In this document: piece after piece, positions 43,135 to 52,151 of the stretch
Position numbering within the stretch: position 1 is the stretch's first letter
Layout: every line of letters starts with the position of its first letter
Assembly: GCF_965243865.1 (NCBI RefSeq)
Contig: NZ_OZ251603.1
Span: 2,914,001-2,978,000 of the forward strand
DNA from: Hyphomicrobium_A sp965243865
GTDB taxonomy: Bacteria > Pseudomonadota > Alphaproteobacteria > Rhizobiales > Hyphomicrobiaceae
DNA: 64,000 nucleotides
Direction: 5' to 3'
Position numbers and translations under genes: made by a program
Notes under the pieces: model-generated
Database searches by the model: none
Told to the model about the DNA's origin: nothing
Seen by the model: the letters and a program-made list of their open reading frames with translations, nothing else

Positions 43135-43635
43135 ATGCTCTCCTGCGGCGAAAACATGTTGGCGACCGCCCTGCTCGCGCTGCTTCTATTCGCAGCGCCG
43201 GCCAGGGAGGCATTCGCCGACGACGCCGAGGAAAAAATCCGCGCCACGCTGCAGAGCTGGACCAAGGACTTCAACAGCGGAAACGCCGACGCTGTCTGCG
43301 CGCTGTTCTCGTCCGAGCTGCGCTATGACTTCCGCGGCTATCCCGAGCGCGGCTACGACGACATTTGCACGCTGCTGCATCGCTCCATGCGCGACAAGAG
43401 CAAGCGCTACACCTACAGCCTCGACATCCGCGAGATCATGGTGTCGGCAGACCTTGCCGTGGTGCGCCTTGTCTGGAAGCTCACCGTCACTCTACCCACC
43501 GGGCAAACGGTCACCTCGACCGAGCCGGGAATGGACGTGCTCCGCAAGCAGCCTGACGGTGCGTGGAAAATCGTCCGCTACATTGCTTACGAGGTGCCGG
43601 AGCGGCCAGTGAGTGGCGCCGAGGAGAACCGCTGA
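43135..43635 (+). CDS. Secreted NTF2/SnoaL-like protein
   Basis: The 166-residue protein has an N-terminal signal peptide (ending near FADDAEE) and a fold like NTF2/DUF4440. A helix IRATLQSWTKDFNSGNADAVCALFS leads to beta strands with VVRLVWKLTVTL and WKIVRYIAYEVP. Such domains bind or modify small ligands. The ATG at 43135 directly follows the hydrolase stop; an ATG at 43156 is an equally good start for the signal peptide. The two are probably co-transcribed. Confidence 0.75.
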   Translation: MLSCGENMLATALLALLLFAAPAREAFADDAEEKIRATLQSWTKDFNSGNADAVCALFSSELRYDFRGYPERGYDDICTLLHRSMRDKSKRYTYSLDIREIMVSADLAVVRLVWKLTVTLPTGQTVTSTEPGMDVLRKQPDGAWKIVRYIAYEVPERPVSGAEENR

Positions 43636-43695
43636 AGAAACTCTAGGGGGACACTAAGAGTTGTTACCGCCGTGGTCGATAAAGGAGGTGTCCAA

Positions 43696-44262
43696 ATGAA
43701 GACCAAGCTGATACTCGCTGCGTCCGCCGTTTTGCTTTCCGGACCGGTGTTCGCCCAAGAGCCGATGGAGAAATCTGGTGCTTCCCCATCGACCACGATG
43801 CAGGCCCCGCCGGCGTCGAATGCGCCCGAGCCGATGGATAAATCCGGTACTGAGCCTTCGACGAATATGCAGGCGGCTCCGCAGCCAAGCACTGCGCCCG
43901 AGCCGCTGGATAAGTCGGCCGCCGCACCGATGGCTGCCCCAGCCGGCGTGCTGATCATCGGCGAGTTACGCAAGACCGACGACGACAACAAGATGGTCGC
44001 TCCGCTGGGCGCCACGGTCGACCGCGTCGAGGACATGGATATCTACGACGCCAGCGGCAAGAAAATCGCCGAGGTCGAGTCGCTCCTCGAAGATAAGAAT
44101 GGCGAGATCAAAGGCGTCGCCATTGAATACGGCGGCTTCCTCGGCATCGGCGAGAAGGCCGCGGTGATGACGCTCGACCAGGTGAAGCAGAAGGACGGCA
44201 ACCTCGTCACCGAGTTGACCGAAGAGCAGCTCCCCGACCTGCCGGCTTGGCACCACGACTAA
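43696..44262 (+). CDS. Secreted PRC-barrel protein with repeat linker
   Basis: The 188-residue protein starts at the ATG at 43696, which has AAAGGAGG upstream. A signal peptide (about residues 1-21) is followed by three degenerate repeats of the form EPMEKSGASPST / EPMDKSGTEPST / EPLDKSAAAP. A PRC-barrel domain (about residues 85-185) closes it, with VEDMDIYDASGKKIAEVESL and IEYGGFLGIGEKAAVM. Such proteins are common in alphaproteobacterial envelopes and stress responses; ligand unknown. Confidence 0.85.
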   Translation: MKTKLILAASAVLLSGPVFAQEPMEKSGASPSTTMQAPPASNAPEPMDKSGTEPSTNMQAAPQPSTAPEPLDKSAAAPMAAPAGVLIIGELRKTDDDNKMVAPLGATVDRVEDMDIYDASGKKIAEVESLLEDKNGEIKGVAIEYGGFLGIGEKAAVMTLDQVKQKDGNLVTELTEEQLPDLPAWHHD

Positions 44263-44271
44263 GCCCGCTCA

Positions 44272-44307
44272 TTAGAGCGCGCGGATCAGAGCATCCGCGC
44301 GCTCTAA
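44272..44307. repeat. Perfect 15-base palindromic hairpin
   Basis: TTAGAGCGCGCGGAT (44272-44286) and its exact complement (44293-44307) flank a six-base loop, just after the PRC-barrel gene. There is no T-run, so it is a poor classic terminator. A perfect symmetric element of this sort is often a dispersed palindromic repeat; only one copy is in the window. The 306 bases from 44263 to 44568 hold this element and no gene. Confidence 0.6.
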
Positions 44308-44568
44308 ATCCGCACCCTTGTAAAGAAGATGTTTGCCATGCCCCCACATGGCGCAACTTTGAGCAGGCGCGTCCAAGCGCTGGGCAGTCGCTCTATACGC
44401 GGGCGCAAATACGGGGCCAGGACCGCTATCCGATATTCTCTGCACTGAGCTGTGCTCAAGAATTAGACGAGTCCACAGCAGACGTCGGTCGTCGGGTCAA
44501 AAACGCGCAATTGTTTTTTAGTTTGAGCCAAGCACTTTGGCCGCCATCGATCAGCAGCGGCGAAGCAG

Positions 44569-46767
44569 ATGGCAAAGAGTTTCACGAAAGCGAATGGCGG
44601 GAAGCATCGTAGGGCGGCGGTCGATTACGCGCGCAGCCTGCTCGAGCGCGCAAAGGATCGCTGCTGGACAATGTTGGATCCACTGCATGGCGGTGGCGCG
44701 AAGGTGAAGAATGCACGCGCCGTCGCCGACGCCGCGATAGCCAACGCAGCAACCGCGCACGAACGTCTGCGCGCAGCACTGGAAATTCTCCCTCAGGGCA
44801 TTGTGTTCCTCGACAATGAGGGCCGCTACATCCTTTGGAATCAGAAATACGCCGACATCTACAAGCGCAGCGCCGATCTATTCAAAGTTGGTGTGCGCCT
44901 GGAAGATACGCTGCGCATCGGCGTCGGCCGCGGCGATTACCCCGAAGCGAAGGGGCGCGAGGAAGAGTGGATCAAGGAACGGCTCGACCAGCTCTATAAC
45001 CCGCGCGGCCCTCACGAGCAGAACCTGTCCGATGGCCGCTGCATCCTCATCGAGGAGCGCAAGACCAGCGACGGCGGCGTCATTGGCCTGCGGATGGATA
45101 TCACAACGCTGAAACAGCGCGAGGCATCCTTCCGCCTGCTGTTCGACGACAATCCCGTGCCCATGTTCGTCTTGCACCGCGATACGCAGTCGTTCATTGC
45201 AGCCAATGCGGCCGCCCAGAGCCATTACGGCTACACGCGTGACCAGCTTCTCAAACTGAAGCTGCATGATCTGCGCGTTGAGCATGACGAGCGCGTCGAC
45301 GACGTAGCGTGCTCGCACGAAACTGAGGTCGTTACCGTCAAGCATTCGACACGCGACGGACGCACGATCGAGGCCGTCGTCTTTTCGCGCCAGCTCGAAT
45401 ACGAGGGAGACCCCGCGATCCTCCTGGCCGTGGTCGACATAACGGAGCGCAAGCAGGCCGAAGCACGCATCGCCTTCATGGCGCACCACGACGCGCTCAC
45501 CGAACTCCCCAATCGCGTGTTGTTCCGGCAGCGCATGGGCGACGCGCTCGCCGCGCGTGCGCGCTCTGGCGGCTTCGCTGGCGCGCTCTGCATCGACCTC
45601 GACAACTTCAAGCTCGTAAACGATACCCTGGGCCACCCGATGGGTGACCGCCTCCTGCAGGAGGTGGCGCACCGCATCCAACGTGTGACGCGTCAGCGCG
45701 ACATGGCCGCGCGGCTTGGAGGCGACGAGTTTGCCATCCTCGTTTCCGAATCGAAGACGCCACAAGAACTCGCAATCCTCGCGCAGCGGGTGATCGATAC
45801 CGTGAGCGAGCCCTATATGATCGAGGGCCACGCGCTCACGGTCGGTGCAACCATTGGCATAGCCGTCGCTCCCACTGACGGCGAGGACGCAGACCGCCTG
45901 CTGCGCAATGCCGACCTGGCGCTCTATCGCGGTAAGTCCGAAGGCAAGTCCACATTCCGCTTCTTCGAGCAGGAGATGGACGCCAAGGCTCAGGCGCGCC
46001 GCCAGATCGAGACCGACCTGCGCGCAGCGATTGCTACCGGGAAAATCGAGGTGCACTACCAGCCGCTCGTCGAGCTATCGACGAACGAGGTCGTCGGGTT
46101 CGAGGCCCTGCTGCGCTGGCCGCATCCAACGCGCGGGTTCGTGCCGCCCTCCGAGTTCGTGCCCCTTGCCGAGGAAACCGGCCTCATTACCGCGCTCGGC
46201 AACTTCGTGCTGAAGCGTGCCTGCGCCGACGCGATCGAATGGCCCGAGCACGTCAAGCTTGCCGTCAACCTGTCGCCGATGCAGTTCCGCGTCGGCAATG
46301 TCTACGCCAACGTCAAGGATGCGCTTACGGCTTCCGGCCTCGACCCCGCGCGGCTCGATCTGGAAATCACCGAAAGCGTACTGCTCGACCGCACTGACCA
46401 CGTGATCGCCCATCTTCACGCGTTGCGCGCGCTGGGTGTGCGTATCTCGATGGATGACTTCGGCACGGGCTATTCATCGCTCAGCTATCTGCGCTCGTTC
46501 CCGTTCGACAAGATCAAGATCGACCGTTCGTTCGTGCGCGATCTGCCCAGCAACCGGCACACGCTCGCCATCGTGCGTGCAATTCTCGGCCTCGCCTCCG
46601 GCCTCGATATGAAGGTGGTTGCCGAAGGTATCGAGACGCAGGCGGATCTCGCCTGCCTCGCCGCCGAAGGCTGCAAGGAAGGTCAGGGCTTTTTGTTCAG
46701 CGAGGCGCGCCCGCAGGCGGAAGTCATCAAGCTTCTCAACGAAAACCAGCGCCGCCACGTGGCGTGA
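44569..46767 (+). CDS. Cyclic-di-GMP protein: PAS-PAS-GGDEF-EAL
   Basis: A 732-residue cytoplasmic signalling protein. Two PAS-type sensor domains occupy about residues 65-180 and 185-300. The GGDEF domain is intact (384-388, GGDEF), with an RxxD inhibitory site at 375-378, five residues before it. The EAL domain (512-514) has the DDFGTGYSSL and KIDRSFV motifs needed for metal binding and catalysis. Both synthesis and breakdown of c-di-GMP are possible. A terminator follows. Confidence 0.93.
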   Translation: MAKSFTKANGGKHRRAAVDYARSLLERAKDRCWTMLDPLHGGGAKVKNARAVADAAIANAATAHERLRAALEILPQGIVFLDNEGRYILWNQKYADIYKRSADLFKVGVRLEDTLRIGVGRGDYPEAKGREEEWIKERLDQLYNPRGPHEQNLSDGRCILIEERKTSDGGVIGLRMDITTLKQREASFRLLFDDNPVPMFVLHRDTQSFIAANAAAQSHYGYTRDQLLKLKLHDLRVEHDERVDDVACSHETEVVTVKHSTRDGRTIEAVVFSRQLEYEGDPAILLAVVDITERKQAEARIAFMAHHDALTELPNRVLFRQRMGDALAARARSGGFAGALCIDLDNFKLVNDTLGHPMGDRLLQEVAHRIQRVTRQRDMAARLGGDEFAILVSESKTPQELAILAQRVIDTVSEPYMIEGHALTVGATIGIAVAPTDGEDADRLLRNADLALYRGKSEGKSTFRFFEQEMDAKAQARRQIETDLRAAIATGKIEVHYQPLVELSTNEVVGFEALLRWPHPTRGFVPPSEFVPLAEETGLITALGNFVLKRACADAIEWPEHVKLAVNLSPMQFRVGNVYANVKDALTASGLDPARLDLEITESVLLDRTDHVIAHLHALRALGVRISMDDFGTGYSSLSYLRSFPFDKIKIDRSFVRDLPSNRHTLAIVRAILGLASGLDMKVVAEGIETQADLACLAAEGCKEGQGFLFSEARPQAEVIKLLNENQRRHVA

Positions 46768-46801
46768 TACGCACACTCGACAAGTTTGCCCACGAGAAGA
46801 G

Positions 46802-46833
46802 CAGCGCGCCACCCACGGGCGCGCTGTTTTTCT
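46802..46833 (+). terminator. Rho-independent terminator after the PAS-GGDEF-EAL gene
   Basis: CAGCGCGCC (46802-46810) pairs with GGCGCGCTG (46818-46826) around a seven-base loop and is followed by TTTTTCT. It lies 35 bases past the stop codon. Confidence 0.88.
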
Positions 46834-46906
46834 GCGCGGCGATGCCGTCAAACATCCGGAACGCTATGAAGCTAGCCTTCCCGCGGATCATCAAGCCTGG
46901 ACGCAG

Positions 46907-47125
46907 TCAGCGCTGCGAGGTGGCGCGATCCCACGCGCGCTGCTCTGCTGGCGTGCACCACGGATTGCCGTAGTACCCGTATCTGCCGTTGAGCCGCGTG
47001 CAGTCCTTGAGGACGGGCGCCGGCTTCCACGACCGAAGCGCTTTGCGCTTGGCTGCCTCCGCCGGAATGGAAACCGCGACAGATGCCGCGATAAGCATAG
47101 CGATGAGCGATGTCAGGGAACGCAT
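46907..47125 (-). CDS. Small secreted protein
   Basis: The 72-residue protein has a signal peptide (residues ~1-24, ending IPAEA) and a short mature part with two cysteines and a Tyr/Gly cluster (NGRYGYYGNPWCTPAEQ). The ATG at 47125 has AAAGGAG upstream and is preferred over an earlier in-frame ATG at 47146. It lies 17 bases after proA on the same strand. Function is unknown. Confidence 0.75.
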   Translation of the reverse strand: MRSLTSLIAMLIAASVAVSIPAEAAKRKALRSWKPAPVLKDCTRLNGRYGYYGNPWCTPAEQRAWDRATSQR

Positions 47126-47142
47126 GACACTCCTTTCCCGGC

Positions 47143-48429
47143 TCAACTCGGCCGGATTTGGCCGTTCCCCCGCACGACGTACTTGAAGCTTGTGAGCTGT
47201 TCGACACCCACCGGTCCGCGCGCGTGCAGCTTGCCGGTCGCGATGCCGATCTCGCCGCCGAACCCGAACTCTCCGCCGTCGGCGAACTGCGTCGAGGCGT
47301 TGTGCAGCACGATTGCCGAATCCGCCTCACGCAGGAAGCGTTCCGCCGTCTCCGCGTTAGCGGTCACGATAGCATCGGTGTGCTGCGTCCCGTAGCGCGC
47401 TATGTGATCGATCGCGCCCTGTACACCGTCGACCATCTTCATGGCGACGACGGCGTCGAGATATTCGGTCGCCCAGTCGGCATCGCTCGCGGCGATCACG
47501 CGCGCATCGGCGTCCTGCGCGGTCTGATCGCCGCGCACCTCGCACCCGGCTTCGATCAGCGCCTTGACCAGCGTCGGCAGGAATTCCGCGGGCGCCGCCT
47601 TGTCGATCAGTACTGTCTCCGTCGCCCCGCAAACGCCCGTGCGCCGCATCTTCGCGTTGACGACGATGCTCACCGCCATATCGAGGTCGGCGTCCTTATC
47701 GACATACGTGTGGCATAACCCTTCGAGGTGCGCGAAAACCGGCACGCGCGCTTCCTTCTGCACGCGCTCGACGAGGCTCTTGCCGCCGCGCGGCACGATC
47801 ACGTCGATGCAACCTTCGAGACCGGCAAGCATATGCCCCACCGCCGCGCGATCAGGCGTCGGCACCAGCTGAATGGCAGCTTCCGGCAGCCCGGCACTCT
47901 TCAAGCCCGAGACCAGCGCCGCATGAATGGCGAGGGACGAATGCAGGCTCTCCGAGCCCGCGCGCAGGATCGCAGCATTGCCGGCTTTCAGCGCCAGCGC
48001 ACCGGCATCCGCCGTCACGTTCGGCCGGCTCTCGAAAATGATACCGATGACGCCGAGCGGCACGCGCACGCGCTGAAACTGCAATCCGTTCGGCCGCGTC
48101 CACTCCGCCAGCACCGTGCCGACCGGATCGGACAATTCGGCGATCTCTTCGATGCCCTTGGCGATGCCTTCGATACGCGCCTCGTTGAGCATCAGCCGGT
48201 CGATGAAGGCCGCAGGGCGCCCGGCCGCGCGCGCCGCCGCAAGGTCCTTTTCGTTTGCCGCAAGGATCGTCGCGGTTGCTTCGCGCATCGCCTTGGCAGC
48301 GGCCCGCAGCGCCTGCGTCTTCGTCTCTGGTTCAGCAAGCGAAAGCTGATGCGCGCCCGCACGCGCCCGCCGCCCCATGGCGAGCATCGTTTCCTCGGTC
48401 GTAGCGTCTATCCGCTCAGGCTTGTTCAT
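47143..48429 (-). CDS. proA: ProA, gamma-glutamyl phosphate reductase
   Basis: ProA reduces gamma-glutamyl phosphate to the semialdehyde in proline synthesis. The 428-residue product belongs to the aldehyde dehydrogenase superfamily, with the active-site cysteine in RRTGVCGATE and the FESRPNVTADAGALALK motif. It overlaps proB by ATGA, so the two pathway steps are coupled. Confidence 0.97.
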   Translation of the reverse strand: MNKPERIDATTEETMLAMGRRARAGAHQLSLAEPETKTQALRAAAKAMREATATILAANEKDLAAARAAGRPAAFIDRLMLNEARIEGIAKGIEEIAELSDPVGTVLAEWTRPNGLQFQRVRVPLGVIGIIFESRPNVTADAGALALKAGNAAILRAGSESLHSSLAIHAALVSGLKSAGLPEAAIQLVPTPDRAAVGHMLAGLEGCIDVIVPRGGKSLVERVQKEARVPVFAHLEGLCHTYVDKDADLDMAVSIVVNAKMRRTGVCGATETVLIDKAAPAEFLPTLVKALIEAGCEVRGDQTAQDADARVIAASDADWATEYLDAVVAMKMVDGVQGAIDHIARYGTQHTDAIVTANAETAERFLREADSAIVLHNASTQFADGGEFGFGGEIGIATGKLHARGPVGVEQLTSFKYVVRGNGQIRPS

Positions 48430-49592
48430 GTGCTCGAGCTCCGGTGCAGGGCCATGTCGTCGCGATGGATCAGCTCATCGCAGCGCGACACCCCCAATAT
48501 AGTGGCGATCTCCGCGCTTTTCTTGCCGATGATGCGTTCGGCGTCGACCCTGGCATAGGCAATGAGCCCGCGGCCCAGCTCGCGCCCATCTGGCGCGCGG
48601 ATGATCACCGCGTCCCCGCGGTCGAAATTGCCCTCGATCCGCGCCACGCCCGCGGGCAGCAGGCTCTTTCCCGCCGCCAGCGCCGTCACCGCTCCTGCAT
48701 CGACGTAAACGAAGCCTTTCGGCTCCAGTTGTCCGGCGATCCAGCGCTTGCGCGCGGTGATCGGATCGGAATGGGCCAGGAACCACGTGCACGGCGCGCC
48801 CTCGCCGATCGAGCGCAGCGGGTGCATGACCTTGCCGCTGGCGATGACCATGTGCGTGCCCGCGCCGAGCGCGATCTTGCCCGCCTCGACCTTGGTCTTC
48901 ATGCCGCCTTTCGATAGCTCGGTGCCGACATCGCCGGCCATCGCCTCGATCTCCGGCGTGATCGCCGTCACGGTGTCGAGGCGTCTGGCATCGGCGTTGG
49001 CATTCGGAGGCGCGGTATAGAGACCGTCGATATCCGACAGCAGCACCAGGCAGTCCGCCGACACCATCGACGCAACGCGCGCCGAAAGCCGATCGTTGTC
49101 GCCGTAACGGATTTCCGTCGTCGCCACCGTGTCGTTCTCGTTCACCACCGGAACCGCCTTCAGGTCCAGCAGCGTCTCGATGGTGTGACGCGCATTGAGA
49201 TAGCGCCGCCGCTCCTCGGTATCGCCCAGCGTCATCAGCACCTGCGCGGCAACCAGCCCGCGCGCGCCGAACATCTCCTGATAGGCATGCGCCAGGCTGA
49301 TCTGCCCCACGGCCGCCGCCGCTTGGCTCTGCTCCAGCTCCAGCGGCCCCTTCGGCAGCTTCAGCGTATGACGTCCGAGCGCAATCGCGCCCGACGACAC
49401 CAGCACCACCTGCTTGCCCGCTCCAACGAGCGCGGCGACATCATCCAGCAGCGTGGCCAGCCACTCCGCTTTCAGCGTGCCGGTGGCCCGGTCGGTCAGC
49501 AGCGCCGAGCCGATCTTGACGACGATGCGCCGCGCATTGGTCCACTCGGGACGCACGTTTGATTTGGGGTCGGATTTTGCTTCTGTTGTCAT
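48426..49592 (-). CDS. proB: ProB, glutamate 5-kinase
   Basis: ProB phosphorylates glutamate, the first step to proline, and is normally feedback-inhibited by proline. The 388-residue product has an amino-acid kinase domain (RIVVKIGSALLTD; VLVSSGAIALGRHTL; NENDTVATTEIRYGDNDRLSA). A C-terminal PUA domain contains GKSLLPAGVARIEGNFDRGD. A ~20-residue N-terminal tail precedes the fold. Confidence 0.97.
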   Translation of the reverse strand: MTTEAKSDPKSNVRPEWTNARRIVVKIGSALLTDRATGTLKAEWLATLLDDVAALVGAGKQVVLVSSGAIALGRHTLKLPKGPLELEQSQAAAAVGQISLAHAYQEMFGARGLVAAQVLMTLGDTEERRRYLNARHTIETLLDLKAVPVVNENDTVATTEIRYGDNDRLSARVASMVSADCLVLLSDIDGLYTAPPNANADARRLDTVTAITPEIEAMAGDVGTELSKGGMKTKVEAGKIALGAGTHMVIASGKVMHPLRSIGEGAPCTWFLAHSDPITARKRWIAGQLEPKGFVYVDAGAVTALAAGKSLLPAGVARIEGNFDRGDAVIIRAPDGRELGRGLIAYARVDAERIIGKKSAEIATILGVSRCDELIHRDDMALHRSSST

Positions 49593-49773
49593 GGCTTGCG
49601 CTTCGGCGCGGGCTTGAGGATCGCAGCTTTGAGGCAGCCTGATAGCCCAGTCGCGCCAAAAGCGGTAGCCTCACCCCAAAAACGAGGCCTGATTGGCCCT
49701 GAAGCGTGGCGCCAGCGAACAAAGAGGCAGCTCCAGCAAAAGGGGCCGCCCAACCACGTTTGGGGGAAGCACA

Positions 49774-50913
49774 ATGACCATATTTCCGCTGAGGGCCTTC
49801 GGGCAATCCGTCGCCCTGGCATTCCTTGCTGCGGCGGCCGCCCTGGTCGCCGCTCGCGGCGCAACCGCCCAAGCCCCTGAACCCGAGGCGCCTAAGCCGG
49901 CCCTCGTCCTCAAGGGCCACACAGGCGACCTCGCACGTGCCAGATTCAGTCCTGATGGGTCGAAAGTCGTCACCGCCTCCAGCGATCACACGGCGCGCGT
50001 TTGGGATGCAAAGTCAGGCGCCCTGCTGGCTGATCTTCAGGGCCACACAGAAGCCGTCCGCAGCACCGCGTTCAGTCCGGATGGCAAGCGCATCGTCACC
50101 GCCTCGCGCGACGGCACCGCCCGCATCTGGGACGCTTCCAGCGGCGCACTTCAGCTGACGCTCGATGGCCACGCGGGCATGCTCGAATACGCGGCCTGGA
50201 GCCCGGACGGCACGCGCGTCGTCACCGCTGCCCGCGACAAGAAGGCGACCGTTTGGGATGCATCCAGCGGCAAGATCGTTGCCGATCTCGTTGGCCACAC
50301 CAGCCCCGTCATGCGGGCCGCCTTCAGCCCGGACGGCACCAAGGTCGTCACCGCTTCGACCGACAAGACAGCCCGACTTTGGGACGCCGCCACTGGCAAA
50401 CCGCTCTCCACGCTCACCGGCCACAAACGCATGGTGCTCGACGCCGCCTTCGATCCGCAAGGAAAGCGCGTCGCGACCGCCGGCAGCGACGAGACCGGCA
50501 TCATCTGGGATGCCGCCACGGGCGCCCGTCTTGCCACGCTCGAAGGCCACCAGCGCAGCATCGTGCACATCGAGTTCAGCCCCGACGGCAGCAAGGTCCT
50601 CACCACCTCCGGCGACCGCACCGCGCGCATCTGGGACGCATCGACTGGCGCTTTGCTGTTCACGCTCGACGGCCACGGCCGGCCCGTCATGGATGGCGCC
50701 TTCAGCCCCGACGGAAAGCTCGTCGTCACCGCCTCGCACGACAAGAACGCGCGCATCTGGGACGCAGCGACCGGAAAGCTGCTCGCCATCCTGCCGACCG
50801 ACGCCAGCGAAGTCCAAGCCGCCGCATTCAGCCCGGACGGCAACTGGCTCGTCACCGCGACATTCGACGGCGTCGGCAGAATCTGGGACATCTCCGCCTA
50901 TCAGCCGCACTGA
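49774..50913 (+). CDS. Secreted WD40-repeat protein, eight repeats
   Basis: The 379-residue protein has a signal peptide (residues ~1-33) and eight WD40 repeats, each with an FSPDG-type turn, DxTARIWD-type end and GH start. They form one closed eight-bladed propeller, probably periplasmic. No enzyme domain is attached. GGGGGAAG lies upstream of the ATG at 49774, and an upstream ATG at 49693 is rejected. It is divergent from proB and seven bases ahead of the methyltransferase gene. Confidence 0.88.
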   Translation: MTIFPLRAFGQSVALAFLAAAAALVAARGATAQAPEPEAPKPALVLKGHTGDLARARFSPDGSKVVTASSDHTARVWDAKSGALLADLQGHTEAVRSTAFSPDGKRIVTASRDGTARIWDASSGALQLTLDGHAGMLEYAAWSPDGTRVVTAARDKKATVWDASSGKIVADLVGHTSPVMRAAFSPDGTKVVTASTDKTARLWDAATGKPLSTLTGHKRMVLDAAFDPQGKRVATAGSDETGIIWDAATGARLATLEGHQRSIVHIEFSPDGSKVLTTSGDRTARIWDASTGALLFTLDGHGRPVMDGAFSPDGKLVVTASHDKNARIWDAATGKLLAILPTDASEVQAAAFSPDGNWLVTATFDGVGRIWDISAYQPH

Positions 50914-50919
50914 CGAGGG

Positions 50920-51516
50920 ATGATGTCTGAAGTTCTGCACATCTACGAGGCCAACGCCGCCGAGTTCGACCGCGATCGCGGCCGCGATCTCATGGAAGGC
51001 CAATACCTCGAAGCCTTGCTCGAAAGGCTGCCGCCGGACCGCCGCGTGCTCGATCTCGGATGTGGCACCGGCGAGCCAATCGCGCGCTACCTCATCGACA
51101 AGGGATGCCGCCTGACCGGCGTGGATGGCGCAGCGGCGATGATCGACCTATGCGCAGCACGCTTCCCGGCGATGACGTGGATTGTCGCCGACATGCGCGC
51201 CCTGGCGCTGTCGCACCGCTTCGACGCTATCGTCGCCTGGGACAGCTTCTTTCACCTGACCGGTGATGCGCAGCGCGCGATGTTTCCCATCTTCCGCGAC
51301 CACATCGCGCCGCGCGGTCTCTTGCTGTTCACGTCCGGGCCAAGAGACGGTGAGGCCATCGGCGAGATTTACGGCGAGCGCCTCTATCACGCGAGCCTTG
51401 CCGCCGAGGAATACACCAGGCTCCTCGACGCCAACGGCTTCGACGTCATCCGCCACGCAGTCGAGGACCCCGATTGCGGTGGCCACACGGTCTGGCTGGC
51501 GCAGTCGCGCCAGTAG
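50920..51516 (+). CDS. Class I SAM-dependent methyltransferase
   Basis: The 198-residue protein has the SAM-binding motif VLDLGCGTGEPIARYL near residue 45 and later motifs VDGAAAMIDLC and IVADMRALAL. The substrate cannot be told; the small size and lack of extra domains fit a small-molecule methyltransferase. Two ATGs are adjacent (50920, 50923); GAGGG is better spaced for the second. Confidence 0.85.
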   Translation: MMSEVLHIYEANAAEFDRDRGRDLMEGQYLEALLERLPPDRRVLDLGCGTGEPIARYLIDKGCRLTGVDGAAAMIDLCAARFPAMTWIVADMRALALSHRFDAIVAWDSFFHLTGDAQRAMFPIFRDHIAPRGLLLFTSGPRDGEAIGEIYGERLYHASLAAEEYTRLLDANGFDVIRHAVEDPDCGGHTVWLAQSRQ

Positions 51517-51540
51517 CCAGCGTCCGCAAGGCAAGCAAGC

Positions 51541-52098
51541 TCAGGAAGCGCGGCGCACTTCCAGCGACAAGAGCGTCAGGCTGATGCCCTGCAGCAGCAG
51601 CGCCGCGCCGACGATGGTGCCGAGCGTCCAACCGGCCGAGGAAGGCAGATCGAACAGGATCAAGAGGCCCGCGACGATCGAGATCACCGCCGAAAGGACT
51701 AGCCAGCGGCGGCTGGAAACATCGCCCACGCCACCGCCGACCATCAGCGATGTGATGCCCTGTGCCACCAGCGTTGCGGCAATGATCATCGTCAGCGAGA
51801 CGAGCCCGAGCGTCGGGTAGAGGAAGATCATGATGCCGCCGAGGATGAAGATCGCCCCGCCGAGGATCTGCCACATCGAATGGCTCCAGTCGCCCGCGCG
51901 AACGCCGTGCATGAGTTGCAGCACGCCGGCCGCAATCATCGCAGCCGCGATCCAGATCTCCGTCGTCAGCGATGCCGTCACAACGCCCATCGGCGTCGTC
52001 AGGATAAGGAATCCGAACAGCATCAGCACAATGCCGAGCGCGAGCAGCCAGCCCCAGCTCTGATGCAGCTTCGAGCGCAGTCCCTTGGTATCGTCCAT
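51541..52098 (-). CDS. HdeD family membrane protein
   Basis: The 185-residue protein has about six hydrophobic helices in pairs, with WGWLLALGIVLMLFGFLIL and the DWSHSMWQILGGAIFILGG segment typical of HdeD/DUF308 proteins. In E. coli HdeD is linked to acid resistance at high cell density. The ATG at 52098 is preferred because GGGGA lies upstream; an ATG seven codons earlier is less likely. Confidence 0.85.
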   Translation of the reverse strand: MDDTKGLRSKLHQSWGWLLALGIVLMLFGFLILTTPMGVVTASLTTEIWIAAAMIAAGVLQLMHGVRAGDWSHSMWQILGGAIFILGGIMIFLYPTLGLVSLTMIIAATLVAQGITSLMVGGGVGDVSSRRWLVLSAVISIVAGLLILFDLPSSAGWTLGTIVGAALLLQGISLTLLSLEVRRAS

Positions 52099-52151
52099 GT
52101 GCGTCCCCGCGGCAGGCATTTCCGTTGCCGCCGGCCTAGCACGCTATCTGC

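Noticed and set aside
44272..44307. CRISPR repeat or attachment site
   Set aside because: A single palindrome without spacers, second copy or adjacent integrase.
44878..46056. 392-residue antisense frame in the PAS-GGDEF-EAL gene
   Set aside because: Shadow of a clear multidomain gene; no domain of its own.
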